Of a stretch of DNA of 64,000 nucleotides, positions 41,256 to 51,101 are shown piece after piece. The position numbers and the translations under genes are program-made. This DNA comes from Streptomyces sp. F63. Its GTDB lineage: Bacteria > Actinomycetota > Actinomycetes > Streptomycetales > Streptomycetaceae. The DNA lies in contig NZ_JAGPXX010000007.1 in assembly GCF_018070345.1 (NCBI RefSeq), positions 186,001 to 250,000 of the forward strand, in the 5' to 3' direction. Numbering within the stretch: position 1 is the first letter of the stretch; every line of letters starts with the position of its first letter. The notes beneath the pieces were generated by a model. It did not search any database. It was not told the origin of the DNA and saw only the letters and a program-made list of their open reading frames with translations.

Positions 41256-41583
41256 GACGGAGGCGCGGCCGGCCGCAGCCGTTGGCCGGGCCGCTGCCGT
41301 GGCCGGCCGCTGCCGGAGCCGGGGCCGGCTCCGGGTCCGGAGTGCGGGGTGCGGGCCCCGCCGGGCGGAGCGGCCGCCGGCCCTGGCATCCGGCCGGGGA
41401 CCCCGGTCGCGGCGGGGTCCCCCGGCCGGACGGCGGAGGGGCGCGGGGCCTGCGGGGGCGCGGGGCCTGCGCCGACGGGGGGCCTGCACCGGGCGGGGGC
41501 GTGCCGTATCCCGGCTGTCCCGTGCCCGGCCTACCGTGCCCGGCTGCTGTGGGCGGGGGATCGGACCCCGCCGTCCGGCGGGG
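41256..41583. other. Intergenic, nothing recognised
   Basis: About 330 bp of very GC-rich sequence with short ggccgg palindromes between convergent genes. No gene or clear terminator. Confidence 0.5.
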
Positions 41584-41880
41584 TCAGGCCCCGCGCGGCA
41601 TGCGGGCCGCCAGGGCGTGCCCGATGGCGAGGTACACCACGGCCGGCAGGCCGTAGTTCAGCACCACGCGCAGCCAGTCGAGTTCCATGGTGAACAGGTC
41701 GCGGGACCACCCGGCCAGCCAGTGGGCCGCGTTCTGCACGAAGTTCACCAGGTCGTTCGCCCGGTTCGCGTCGAGCAGATACATGATGATCCACAGGACC
41801 AGGATTCCCGCGGCCACATCAGCCACCAGCCGGATCGCCGCGGCCGCGGTACTGCCGCCTGAACGTCGGTAAGGGCTCAT
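41584..41880 (-). CDS. Small conserved membrane protein
   Basis: A 98-residue protein with two membrane helices (IRLVADVAAGILVLWIIMYLL, residues 17-37, and VVLNYGLPAVVYLAIGHALA, residues 73-92) and an amphipathic Trp-rich middle (AAHWLAGWSRDLF). It resembles a small conserved Streptomyces membrane protein of unknown function. ATG 41880 was chosen; an ATG at 41904 would add MNGATRPC. No ribosome site is clear for either. Confidence 0.72.
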   Translation of the reverse strand: MSPYRRSGGSTAAAAIRLVADVAAGILVLWIIMYLLDANRANDLVNFVQNAAHWLAGWSRDLFTMELDWLRVVLNYGLPAVVYLAIGHALAARMPRGA

Positions 41881-42215
41881 GCAGGGGCGTGTTGCCCCGT
41901 TCATGCCACGGAAACCCCGGGGCCCGCGGGACCGTACGGAGCGGCCGGAACCGTCAAGTCCGGTACTGGACGGGTGGGTCCACCGGGGCTGCCGGGTCCA
42001 CCGGGGCGGCCGGGTCCGCGGGAGGGGCGCCGGATCCACCCGGCCCGTGATGTCCGTACGGGGGCGCGGGACATCCGTGAACGGCCGCGGCCCCCGCCCT
42101 CCCGGACGTCCCGGTGACGGGACGGAACAGGGGAGCGGGGGCCGGGGAAAACCACCGGGGCCCGGCACGGTGCGGCACGAGGCGGTGCCGCCGTGCAGGG
42201 CCGGGCGGCGCCGGA
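41881..42215. other. Intergenic, imperfect repeats only
   Basis: About 335 bp between two minus-strand genes, with recurring gggtccaccggggc units near 41966-42035. No gene is supported. Confidence 0.45.
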
Positions 42216-43088
42216 TCAGCCGCGCTGGATGCCGGAGGTGTCCTGCAGGACACCCCGCCGGCCGTCCTGGGTCTGCGCGACGAGCGCCTGGCCGCGCTGC
42301 TCGACCGCCAGGTACCAGGTGCCCGGCGCCAGTTCGGCGATCGGCGTCGGCGAGCCGTCCTCCGCGTACAGCGGGCGGGCCACCGGCACCGCGAACCAGA
42401 ACGGGGAGAACTCGCCGCCACCGTGCGGCGGCTGGCCGCCCTGCGGACCGGGCGCCGGGGCGCCGGCCTGCGGCTGGCCGCCGTACGACGGCTGCTGCCC
42501 GCCGGGGCCGGGCTGTCCCGCCGGACCCGGGTAGCCGTAGCCCTGGGGCTGCTGCTGGCCGCCCGGGTAGCCGTAGCCGCCCTGGCCCGGTGCGCCCGGT
42601 CCGGCCCCGTACGGGGTGGGCGCCTGCGGCTTCGGGGCGCCCAGCAGGGACGCCCGCAGGGCGGGCACCCGGCTCGGCAGCAGGGCGCCGGCGGCCAGGG
42701 CGAGCGCGCCGAGCAGAGCCAGGATCGCGCCGAGGCCGACGCTCACGCCGTCCGGCGTCACGATGAGACCCCAGACGGAGTTCCAGGCGGCGGCCAGCGC
42801 CAGCCCGGTGCCCCACTCACCCAGGGACAGCCCGAGGACCTTGCGGCCCTCCGGCTGGAAACGGCCCGCGATCAGCAGACCGGTCGCGATCAGGCCGAGC
42901 AGGAAGACGGCCGGCAGGACCAGCAGGAGCGTCTCGATGTCCCACGCGTTGGGGAGCTCCTTCTTGGCCTGGTCGCAGAACTCGCCTTCGCAGTCCACGG
43001 AGTAGTAGTTCAGAAACGAGGCGATGAACAGCAACACCGCTGCTCCGATCACCACGCCGTCGCCTCGAGTGAGGGAGCGGATGTTCAC
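42216..43088 (-). CDS. Four-TM membrane protein with Gly/Pro/Gln-rich linker
   Basis: A 290-residue protein. About four helices in residues 10-150 (VVIGAAVLLFIASFLNYYSV; LLLVLPAVFLLGLIATGLLIA; TGLALAAAWNSVWGLIV; LGAILALLGALALAAGALL), two Cys in the first loop (DCEGEFC), then a Tyr/Gly/Gln/Pro-rich disordered part and a C-terminal beta-like module (GTWYLAVEQRGQALVAQTQDGRRGVLQDTSGI). The helix layout resembles DUF5336-type membrane proteins. The C-terminal module may be a small ligand- or protein-binding domain. GTG start at 43088. Function unknown. Confidence 0.75.
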   Translation of the reverse strand: MNIRSLTRGDGVVIGAAVLLFIASFLNYYSVDCEGEFCDQAKKELPNAWDIETLLLVLPAVFLLGLIATGLLIAGRFQPEGRKVLGLSLGEWGTGLALAAAWNSVWGLIVTPDGVSVGLGAILALLGALALAAGALLPSRVPALRASLLGAPKPQAPTPYGAGPGAPGQGGYGYPGGQQQPQGYGYPGPAGQPGPGGQQPSYGGQPQAGAPAPGPQGGQPPHGGGEFSPFWFAVPVARPLYAEDGSPTPIAELAPGTWYLAVEQRGQALVAQTQDGRRGVLQDTSGIQRG

Positions 43089-43321
43089 GTAAGGTCCTTC
43101 GTCGTCTCGTGAGTGTGGTCGCTGCCGCCGGTACGCGGGTGGCCTGGCGCGGGGGTGGCCCCCATCGTACGGACGGACAAACCGCCCTGTGGTGCGGGGT
43201 GTGACAGCGGGTCACCATGGCGTCCGCTTCCGCTGCTTTCCCCCGTTTCCTCCCCCGTCTCCCCGTCCGGCCCGGTCCTCCCCTTCTGCAGGGCGGCCGG
43301 GGAGGCCTCGGGCGGTGCCGT

Positions 43322-44281
43322 TCACGTCCTCAGGAAGGACTCCACGCCGTCCGCGATCCCCCGTGCCGCGCGGCCGCGCCAGCGTGCGCTGGTGAACTGC
43401 CCGGCGTCGCGCGCGTTCCGCATGTTGCCGCACTCGACGAACACCTTGGGGACCGTGGAGAGGTTGAGCCCGCCGAGGTCGGAGCGTACATCCAAGCCGG
43501 TGCCGCCGCCGAGGTAATCCGCAGGCCCGAAACCCGTCTCCCGGGCGTAGGCGCGCGCGACGCGCTCGCCCAGCTCGCGGGAGGGCCCGGTGATCGCGGT
43601 GGTGTCCGCCCGTCCTTCCCGGACCCGGCCCGGGAGGATCACGTGGAAGCCCCGGGCGGCGGCGGGGGCGCCGTCGGCGTGGACCGAGACGACGGCGTCG
43701 GCGTGGGCCTCGTTGCCGATCTCGGCCCGCTCGTCGATACAGGGGCCGTACGGACGGTCGCCGTCCTGGGTCAGCACCACCCGGGCACCGCGCTGTTCGA
43801 GCAGGGTGCGGACCCTGCGGGCCACATCGAGGGTGAACTCGGCCTCCGCGTAACCGGAGTCGGTCGCCGTGCCGGTGGTGTCGCACTCCTTGCGGTGGGT
43901 GCCGATGTCGACGGTACGGGCGATCTCGCGCGTGTGCTCACGGTTGCCGGGGTTGTGCCCCGGGTCGAGGACGACCACCTTGCCGGCCAGCGATCCCTCC
44001 CGGTCGCCGCCCCCGCCGCCGGAGCCGCCGGCCCCCGGGGACGTCGGCACCCCCGGGACGGGCTTCCCCGGCGGCGCCGGGGAGACCCCGCCGTGCGGCC
44101 GTCCCCCGGGGGCACCGCCGTCCGCCGCCGCGGCGCCCCGGCGACCGCCGTCGTCCGGACCGCCGGACACCGGCTGCCAGACCAGCCAGCCGGCCACCCC
44201 GGCGGGCACCAGCACGCACAGCCCGATCAGCGCACGGCGGCGGGCCCGGCGGGGCCGTGCGGAAGTGTTGCCGTTCGACAC
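43322..44281 (-). CDS. Secreted N-acetylmuramoyl-L-alanine amidase (Amidase_3)
   Basis: A 319-residue cell-wall hydrolase. Signal or anchor segment at about 17-35 (LIGLCVLVPAGVAGWLVW), Gly/Pro linker, then an Amidase_3 domain: VVVLDPGHNPGN with the first zinc His, EFTLDVARRVRTLLEQRGARVVLTQ, SVHADGAP with the second His, and VFVECGNMRN with the catalytic Glu. It cleaves the bond between MurNAc and L-Ala of the peptide stem. GTG 44281 precedes the Arg-rich signal. Next to the methyltransferase gene by chance or as a loose operon. Confidence 0.88.
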   Translation of the reverse strand: MSNGNTSARPRRARRRALIGLCVLVPAGVAGWLVWQPVSGGPDDGGRRGAAAADGGAPGGRPHGGVSPAPPGKPVPGVPTSPGAGGSGGGGGDREGSLAGKVVVLDPGHNPGNREHTREIARTVDIGTHRKECDTTGTATDSGYAEAEFTLDVARRVRTLLEQRGARVVLTQDGDRPYGPCIDERAEIGNEAHADAVVSVHADGAPAAARGFHVILPGRVREGRADTTAITGPSRELGERVARAYARETGFGPADYLGGGTGLDVRSDLGGLNLSTVPKVFVECGNMRNARDAGQFTSARWRGRAARGIADGVESFLRT

Positions 44282-44304
44282 GCCGGCGATGCTATCGGCG
44301 GGAG

Positions 44305-45114
<810 letters not shown>

Positions 45115-45284
45115 TCATGCTGCCCGATGACCTGCGCGGGGAGGCGGGCGGGGGCGGCGTACGGGGGGGCCGGGGACGGCCGCTCGTAGGGTGGTCTCCG
45201 CTCCGGCCGGTCCGGCGCGGGCCTCCGAGGCGGCGCCGGCAGCCGCGAGCTGTCAGGAAACCAGTTGTGAGGAAGTGATACGCC

Positions 45285-46148
45285 ATGGTTGCCGCCGACC
45301 CGCCGTCCGCGAACCCCGGTGCCGTGGAGGCTGCGTCCGGCCCGAGCCCCGGGGCGGTGTCCGGCGCCCCGGCCGCCGTACCGCCGTTCCCGTCGCGAGG
45401 GCGGCGAGTGCTGGTGACGGGTGCCTCGCGCGGGCTGGGGCGGGCGCTCGCCCGGGCGTTCGCGGCCAACGGCGACCGCGTCGCGGTGCACTACGGGACG
45501 CGGCGCACGGAGGCGGAGCGGACCCTCGCCGCCCTCGACGGCGACGGCCACGCCCTGCTGGGCGCCGACCTCGCCGATTCCGGCGCGGCGGCCGGGCTGG
45601 CCGACGCCGCCCGTGAGGCGCTGGGCGGCCTGGACGTCCTCGTCAACAACGCGGCCGTCAACACCCCCCACCCACCCGACTCCACCGGTTTCGCCGCCTG
45701 GGCGGAGGCGTGGCGCCGCCATGTGGACGTCAATCTGCTCGCCACCGCCCACGTCTCCCACAGCGCCGCGCGGTGGATGATCGAGCAGGGAACGGGCGGG
45801 CGGATCGTCAACATCGGCTCCCGGGGCGCCTTCCGCGGCGAACCCGACCATCCGGCGTACGGGGCGACGAAGGCCGCGGTGCACGCGCTCGGCCAGTCCC
45901 TGGCGGTCGCCCTCGCGCCGTACGGCATCGCGGTCGCCTCGGTGGCGCCGGGCTTCATCCGCACGGAACGGGTCGCGCACCGGCTGACGGGCCCGGAGGG
46001 CGAGGCGATCCGGACGCAGAGCCCGTACGGCCGCGTCGCGGACCCGGACGAGATCGCGGCGGCGGTCCGCTGGCTCGCCTCCCCGGAGGCGGAGTGGAGC
46101 TCGGGCACGGTACTGGACCTCAACGGGGCCTCTTACCTGCGGACTTGA
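45285..46148 (+). CDS. SDR-family oxidoreductase (FabG-like)
   Basis: A 287-residue short-chain dehydrogenase with a 38-residue Pro/Ala leader. NAD(P) loop TGASRGLG at residues 45-52, NNAAVN, catalytic Ser in NIGSRGAF, and YGATK with Tyr and Lys. The C-terminus has APGFIRTERVAHRLTG. ATG 45285 preceded by GAGGAAGTG. Reduces a keto or oxidises a hydroxyl group; substrate unknown. Stands alone. Confidence 0.87.
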   Translation: MVAADPPSANPGAVEAASGPSPGAVSGAPAAVPPFPSRGRRVLVTGASRGLGRALARAFAANGDRVAVHYGTRRTEAERTLAALDGDGHALLGADLADSGAAAGLADAAREALGGLDVLVNNAAVNTPHPPDSTGFAAWAEAWRRHVDVNLLATAHVSHSAARWMIEQGTGGRIVNIGSRGAFRGEPDHPAYGATKAAVHALGQSLAVALAPYGIAVASVAPGFIRTERVAHRLTGPEGEAIRTQSPYGRVADPDEIAAAVRWLASPEAEWSSGTVLDLNGASYLRT

Positions 46149-46345
46149 GGAACGCGGCCGCGTCAACGGCGGACCTCCCGCCCGGCGCCCGGCGCCCGGC
46201 TCTGCGCCGCCGTGCCGCCGTGCCGCCGTGAGCGGATCGCACCGGCTTTCCGGGGCCGGGGACCAGTCGTTCCGGCTCACGCGGGGACGCCGGGGAGGAA
46301 GCGGGCCGCGGGCCGGGCCGCCGGACGGAACGCGGAGCCCGGTGA

Positions 46346-46867
46346 TCAGCCCTCTCGCCGCCGGACCGATCCGGGCAGCGACCGCACGAACCGGACGTAC
46401 CCGGCCAGACCGAGCGATCCGCGCACCATGGCGTCGGCCCACACGGGCACGATGCCGTTCCCGGCGTCCCACCCCAGGCCCCGGAGGAGGAGCCAGCTCA
46501 GCACGCCGGCCGCGGCGAGCGCGCTTCCGTACCTTGCCGGCGCCGTGCGGTTTCCGCCCGGCCGGGCTCCCAGAAGCCCGGCCGGGATCTGCACCAGCAC
46601 GTGGAACATCGCGCAGGCCGCCGGCACGGCGAAGAGCAGGATGAAGGGGGAATCCGCGGTGGGATCGCCCGGCGGCGTCGTGTCCGCGGCGTCCAGCATC
46701 CAGAACGGCGGCACCAGGAACGTGAGCAGGAGGAGGACTCCGCTCAGATGCATCGCGCCGAGGTGCCGCAGCGCGGGATGTGCGGGGCCCGTGTTCCGTT
46801 GCCCGGCCGCCGGGCCGCTGGTTCTCTCCACCGTGTCTCTCCCCGCCGTGGCGCGTTCGCGGGTCAT
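46346..46867 (-). CDS. Four-TM membrane protein, hypothetical
   Basis: A 173-residue protein with about four helices (MHLSGVLLLLTFLVPPFWML; SPFILLFAVPAACAMFHVLVQI; YGSALAAAGVLSWLLLRGL; and a C-terminal one near MVRGSLGLAGYVRFV). A hydrophilic N-terminus of about 33 residues precedes them. ATG 46867 is the first start consistent with its neighbours. No motif gives a function. Confidence 0.68.
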   Translation of the reverse strand: MTRERATAGRDTVERTSGPAAGQRNTGPAHPALRHLGAMHLSGVLLLLTFLVPPFWMLDAADTTPPGDPTADSPFILLFAVPAACAMFHVLVQIPAGLLGARPGGNRTAPARYGSALAAAGVLSWLLLRGLGWDAGNGIVPVWADAMVRGSLGLAGYVRFVRSLPGSVRRREG

Positions 46868-47428
46868 GGTGATCGGGCCGCCATCCCCTCCCGGGCGGAG
46901 CCTCCTTCCGCGCGGTGAGCAGGGGTGACCGGCGGGGCGTCCCGGCGCGGCCGGCCTTCGCCGCTGCCACCGGTGCGGACCCTCGCGGGGCCGGACCGGT
47001 CGCGCACGCGGCCCGCGCGCTCCGTGTCCGGACGCGGCTGTGGCCGCCGGGGGTCGGCCGGCGGCCACAGACGTACCGTTTCTGCTTCTGCGGGCAGGGC
47101 CGGTCAGGCCTCGCGCTCCGGGGACGGGCGGCGGTGCCTGCCGTGCGCGGGAGCGGCGGCGTCCTCGGACGCGGCCGGCCCCCGGTGCTTCCCCGGGCCG
47201 GAAGAGGCCTGGGCGGTCCCCATGTGCGGGCGGGCCGCGCTGGTCTCGGTCTGGGTTTCGGACATGTCGGTGCTTCACCCCGTTGACTGACTGCTTGCTG
47301 TGTCCGGGGTCCGCGGCCCGCGACCACGGCATGCGGCACCCGCCGGCCATGCCAAGTCCCCTGCGGCGCACCGGTCGTGGACGGGCGCCGACCCCCGCCC
47401 CGAGTCTATCGCCGCGCCGCTGCGGCGC
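46868..47428. other. Mostly non-coding stretch
   Basis: About 560 bp; apart from the small candidate gene at 47104-47265, I see no supported gene. The stretch 47041-47103 has a cggccgccgg palindrome that might end the small gene. Confidence 0.4.
47104..47265 (-). CDS. Possible small His/Arg-rich protein (53 aa)
   Basis: ATG at 47265 opens a 53-residue frame reading MSETQTETSAARPHMG and ending in APAHGRHRRPSPEREA, with recurring GKHRG and HGRHRRP units. The composition (Thr/Glu start, disordered, His/Arg tail) is not that of a random frame. A weak GGGGTGAAG site lies upstream. Without a homology search it is only a candidate. Confidence 0.4.
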   Translation of the reverse strand: MSETQTETSAARPHMGTAQASSGPGKHRGPAASEDAAAPAHGRHRRPSPEREA

Positions 47429-48931
47429 TCACCCGGAGGTGCCGGGACACGCGGTGGGCATCTCCCGGAGGGGAACCGGTCCGGTGCCGGGCCGAGTCGC
47501 GCTGCGGAACAGCCCAACGGGCACCGCGCGCACCGCTGTTGCGGAGCCGCCGCTGTGCTGCCCGGCGGCTGCGCCGAGCGGTGGCGCGGGATCCCCCGCC
47601 GGTGCGCCCTCCGCTCCGGCGGGTGGCGCGGGCGGTGGCGCGGGCGGTGGTGCCGCCGGTGGTGCGGTGCGCGTTCCGGGCCGGGCTTCCGCAGCCCTGG
47701 CCGCTGCCGCCCGGAGATCCCTCCGGGGGATCATCCGGAACGCCATCCTGGGCACCCGGGCCGGGCGGAGGAGCGGTGCGGTGGCGGGCAGGGGCACCCG
47801 GGCCAGACCGCAGGGCACATCCGCCGTCGCGTACGGGAGCCGCAGTTCGCCGTCCGCCGTCCACAGCCCGGTGCCCGGCAGCCATCCTTCCGGCGCCGTG
47901 AGCAGCCGCAGCCGGCCCTCCGCCGGCCGCCACACCCCCACCCGGGGGCCGTCCGGACCGTCGACCCGCAGGGCCACCCCGCACTGCTCGGGCAGCAGCA
48001 CCTGGCCCGGCTGCACCGCGAAGGGGGTTGGTCCCGGCCAGGCCGCCTCGGCTTCCCCACCGCCGCTCCCGGTGCGGCTCTCACCGGAGTTCGGGCCGCC
48101 CGCACCCCCCGTACCTCCGACGGTGTCCGCGCCGGTCCGGCCGGCGGCTGCGGGCAGCAGCGCGCCGGGGAAGCGCGCCGGGCGGGCGCTGCCCAGCACG
48201 CCCCAGCCCAGCCGGTCCTGCCCGGGTGCGTTCGACCGCAGCAGCAGCAGCCCGCTGTCCGGGTCGGCGAACAGCAGCCGGTCGTCGCTGTCCTCCGTGA
48301 TCCGGAGCAGCGGGCTCGTCTCGCCGCCGCGCCCCACATGGACGGTGACCGTCTTGGTGCGGCCGTCCACCGTGCGGTCCAGGGCCAGCAGTTGGCCGCC
48401 GCGGTCCAGCCAGGAGCCGCCCGAGCAGTGGCCGGGGATCTCGGTGACACGCTCCGGCCCGCCCGGGCCGCCGTGCACCCGCCACAGCTCCGTGGACCGC
48501 TCGCCGGGCGCCAGCGCGTAGACGGTGCCGCCGTCGGGCGCGGGCGGGAGCAGCCGCAGCCGCTCGCGCCCGACCGAGCCGACGGGCTGCTCCCCCGTGA
48601 CGGAGCCGGCCGGGTAGAGCAGCGCGAGGGCGTGCCGGCCGTCCAGGCGGCGCCGGATGAGCACCCGGCCGTCCGCCAGCGGCAGCACCTCGCTGTCCGG
48701 TCCCTCCGGACGGGCGCCGGGCAGCCGCACGGCATAGGGCTCGGGGCCGCTCAGCGTCCACCGCTCCGTGAGCAGGCCGCCCTCGGGGCCGGGCAGCAGC
48801 CGGGCGGCGTACGAGCCGTCCGCTGCGAGGGTGAGAGCGGGGGTGGCCTCCGCCGGGGCGGGGGCCGGGGGTCTTTCCGGTGCCGTGGACGGGGCACCGT
48901 CCATGGTGGTCTCCAGGACACAAGCCGTCAT
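47429..48931 (-). CDS. Beta-propeller-like protein, hypothetical
   Basis: A 500-residue cytoplasmic protein with no signal or membrane segment. The middle has repeated short beta motifs, such as ERWTLSGPEPYAVRL, RVLIRRRLDGRHALALLYP, DRLLFADPDSGLLLLR and VGVWRPAEGRLRLLTAPEG, which suggest a six- or seven-bladed propeller of TolB or WD type. The end is Ala/Pro-rich. ATG 48931 follows GGAGGTGACC. A 12-bp palindrome lies 114 bp upstream. No catalytic motif; function unknown. Confidence 0.7.
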   Translation of the reverse strand: MTACVLETTMDGAPSTAPERPPAPAPAEATPALTLAADGSYAARLLPGPEGGLLTERWTLSGPEPYAVRLPGARPEGPDSEVLPLADGRVLIRRRLDGRHALALLYPAGSVTGEQPVGSVGRERLRLLPPAPDGGTVYALAPGERSTELWRVHGGPGGPERVTEIPGHCSGGSWLDRGGQLLALDRTVDGRTKTVTVHVGRGGETSPLLRITEDSDDRLLFADPDSGLLLLRSNAPGQDRLGWGVLGSARPARFPGALLPAAAGRTGADTVGGTGGAGGPNSGESRTGSGGGEAEAAWPGPTPFAVQPGQVLLPEQCGVALRVDGPDGPRVGVWRPAEGRLRLLTAPEGWLPGTGLWTADGELRLPYATADVPCGLARVPLPATAPLLRPARVPRMAFRMIPRRDLRAAAARAAEARPGTRTAPPAAPPPAPPPAPPAGAEGAPAGDPAPPLGAAAGQHSGGSATAVRAVPVGLFRSATRPGTGPVPLREMPTACPGTSG

Positions 48932-49044
48932 ATCGGGGTCACCTCCGGTTACCGATACTGGATTTCGTCCGCCGGAACGACCCCATGGAGCCAGGACGCT
49001 TCATGCATACGGGTGGCGTTCCCCCGAACCGGCTGAACACAGGG

Positions 49045-49056
49045 GCACATATGTGC
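49045..49056. promoter_or_regulatory. 12-bp perfect palindrome GCACATATGTGC
   Basis: A perfect palindrome in a locally AT-rich spot 114 bp before the propeller gene. It could be an operator overlapping the promoter; the factor is unknown. Confidence 0.35.
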
Positions 49057-49469
49057 TGCCGTTCCGCCGGCGATCCGGTCCGGGTCCGCGCACGGCGGAC
49101 GTGAGGCGGCGGGCGGACAGCGGACGCGCACCGGGACCCCGCGCACCCAGCACCTGCGGCACCCGCCGGCGCCGTCGGTGATGCGGCGGGCCCGGCCCGC
49201 GCGGCTCGCGCGGGGCGCCCGGGCGGAGGGCGGAGAGCCGCCCCGGCGATCCCGCGCAGGCGCGTCGGCGGTGCGGGCCCGGCCGCGGGTCCGTGCCGGT
49301 CCGCGGCAGGGCGGGGTGCTGCGGGGGCGGCCCCGGCGGGTCGGCGCCGACGTCGCGGACCGGCGCGACGGCCGGGGGGCGGCCGGACGGCGGCGCGGGG
49401 CCCGGAGGCGGCCGGCCCGGGCGGCCGCGGGGGAGAGCCCGGGGCGGGATCGCGGGTCCGGGTGCGGGG

Positions 49470-49475
49470 TAGCCT
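49470..49475 (+). promoter_or_regulatory. -10 element of the Nif3-like gene (leaderless start)
   Basis: TAGCCT lies 6 nt before the GTG at 49482, the spacing expected for a leaderless message. No ribosome site precedes the gene, in agreement. Confidence 0.55.
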
Positions 49476-49481
49476 TTGCCC

Positions 49482-50357
49482 GTGCCCGCACTGTCTGAAG
49501 TCATCGCCGCGCTCGACGCCCTCTGGCCCCCCGAGCGGGCCGAGGAGTGGGACGCCGTCGGCACCGTCTGCGGCGACCCCGACGCCCCCGTCCGGCGCGT
49601 GCTGTTCGCCGTCGACCCGGTGCAGGAGGTGGCCGACGAGGCCGTGCGGCTCGGCGCCGATCTGCTCGTCACCCACCACCCGCTCTATCTGCGCGGGACG
49701 ACCACGGTCGCCGCCACCACCTTCAAGGGCCGCGTCGTGCACACCCTCATCCGCAACTCCGTGGCGCTGCACGTCGCCCACACCAACGCCGACCGCGCCG
49801 ACCCCGGCGTCTCCGACGCCCTCGCCGGCGCGCTGGACCTGCGGATCACCGGTCCCCTCGTGCCCGACGCGGCCGATCCCGAGGGCCGCCGGGGCCTCGG
49901 CCGGATCTGCGAACTCGACGAACCGGAGACCCTCGCCGCCCTCGCCGACCGCGCGGCGGCCCGGCTGCCCGCCACCGCGCAGGGCATCCGCGTCGCCGGC
50001 GACCCCGGCCGCGTCATCCGCACCGTCGCGGTCTGCGGCGGCTCCGGTGACAGCCTCTTCACCGACGTGCGGCGCGCGGGCGCCGACGCGTACCTCACCG
50101 CCGACCTGCGGCACCACCCGGCCTCCGAGGCGCGCGAACACGCCCTGCACTCCGGGCACGGGCCGGTGCTGCTGGACGCCGCGCACTGGGCCACCGAGTG
50201 GCCCTGGACCGAGCAGGCGGCCGCCCAGCTCGACGAGATCTCCGACCGGAACGGGTGGGATCTGCGCACCCACGTCTCCCGTACGGTCACCGACCCCTGG
50301 ACCGCCCACGCGGCGTCCGCCGACCCCTTCACCGACACCCCGGGAGCCCCGAACTGA
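49482..50357 (+). CDS. Nif3-like dinuclear metal centre protein (YbgI family)
   Basis: A 291-residue member of the NIF3/YbgI family, toroidal hexamers with a two-metal site. Metal ligands appear in VTHHPLYLRG (two His), HVAHTNAD (His and Asp), and a C-terminal HHPASEAREHAL/DAAHWATEWP pair. The middle insertion is short, as in the simple Nif3 type. GTG 49482 was chosen: it follows a -10 box at 6 nt. Enzymatic role still uncertain in the family (GTP cyclohydrolase-like or metal chaperone). The stop overlaps the next gene. Confidence 0.88.
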   Translation: MPALSEVIAALDALWPPERAEEWDAVGTVCGDPDAPVRRVLFAVDPVQEVADEAVRLGADLLVTHHPLYLRGTTTVAATTFKGRVVHTLIRNSVALHVAHTNADRADPGVSDALAGALDLRITGPLVPDAADPEGRRGLGRICELDEPETLAALADRAAARLPATAQGIRVAGDPGRVIRTVAVCGGSGDSLFTDVRRAGADAYLTADLRHHPASEAREHALHSGHGPVLLDAAHWATEWPWTEQAAAQLDEISDRNGWDLRTHVSRTVTDPWTAHAASADPFTDTPGAPN

Positions 50358-51097
50358 ACGCCGAGCCCGCCGACCAGATCCGCCTTCTCGACGTCCAGGC
50401 CCTCGACGTCCGGCTCTCGCAGCTCGCGCACAAGCGCAGGACGCTGCCCGAGCACGCCGAGATCCAGACCCTCGAAGCCGACCTCGCGCAGCTGCGCGAC
50501 CTGCTGGTCGCCGCCCGGACCGAGGAGAGCGACACCGCCCGCGAGCAGACCAAGGCGGAACAGGACGTCGACCAGGTGCGCCAGCGCGCCGCCCGGGACC
50601 AGCAGCGGCTCGACTCCGGTGCCGTCACCTCCCCCAAGGACCTGGAGAACCTCCAGCACGAGATCGCCTCGCTCGCCAAGCGCCAGGGCGACCTGGAGGA
50701 CATCGTCCTGGAGATCATGGAGCGCCGCGAGTCCGCGCAGGAACGGGCCCGGGAACTGGCCGGCCGCGTGGAATCCATGGAGGCCAAGCTGGCCGACGCC
50801 GCCACGCGCCGGGACACGGCCGTCGCGGAACTCGACGGGGAGGTCGCGAGCCTCACCAAGGAACGCGAGGTGGTCTCCGCCTCCGTACCGGCCGATCTGA
50901 TGAAGCTGTACGAGAGGCTCCGCGTCCAGCAGGGCGGGGTCGGGGCGGCCCGGCTCCACCAGCGGCGCTGCGAGGGCTGCCGGCTGGAGCTCAACATCAC
51001 CGAGGTCAACGACGTCCGCGCCGCGGCACCCGACCAGGTGCTGCGCTGTGAGAACTGCGGCCGCATCCTGGTCCGCACGCCCGACTCGGGGCTGTAG
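50354..51097 (+). CDS. Zinc-ribbon coiled-coil protein (C4-type), likely CTG start
   Basis: A 247-residue protein. Two long helices form a coiled-coil hairpin (about residues 10-185, rich in Gln/Glu/Arg), then a C-terminal C4 zinc ribbon: RCEGCRLELN and RCENCGRILV. This is the DUF164/C4-type family that accompanies Nif3 in actinobacteria and is of unknown function, maybe nucleic-acid binding. No ATG, GTG or TTG lies before the first conserved residues; the frame opens naturally with CTG-AAC-GCC at 50354, overlapping the Nif3 stop (CTGA), with GGGAG 8 bp upstream. So CTG is the probable start codon. Confidence 0.85.
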   Translation: MNAEPADQIRLLDVQALDVRLSQLAHKRRTLPEHAEIQTLEADLAQLRDLLVAARTEESDTAREQTKAEQDVDQVRQRAARDQQRLDSGAVTSPKDLENLQHEIASLAKRQGDLEDIVLEIMERRESAQERARELAGRVESMEAKLADAATRRDTAVAELDGEVASLTKEREVVSASVPADLMKLYERLRVQQGGVGAARLHQRRCEGCRLELNITEVNDVRAAAPDQVLRCENCGRILVRTPDSGL

Positions 51098-51101
51098 GCC
51101 C

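Larger units (their letters stand above)
48932..49481. other. Upstream regions and GC-rich spacer
   Basis: About 550 bp between two divergent genes. It holds the palindrome at 49045-49056 and the -10 box of the Nif3-like gene; the middle (49100-49440) is featureless GC-rich sequence. Confidence 0.5.
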
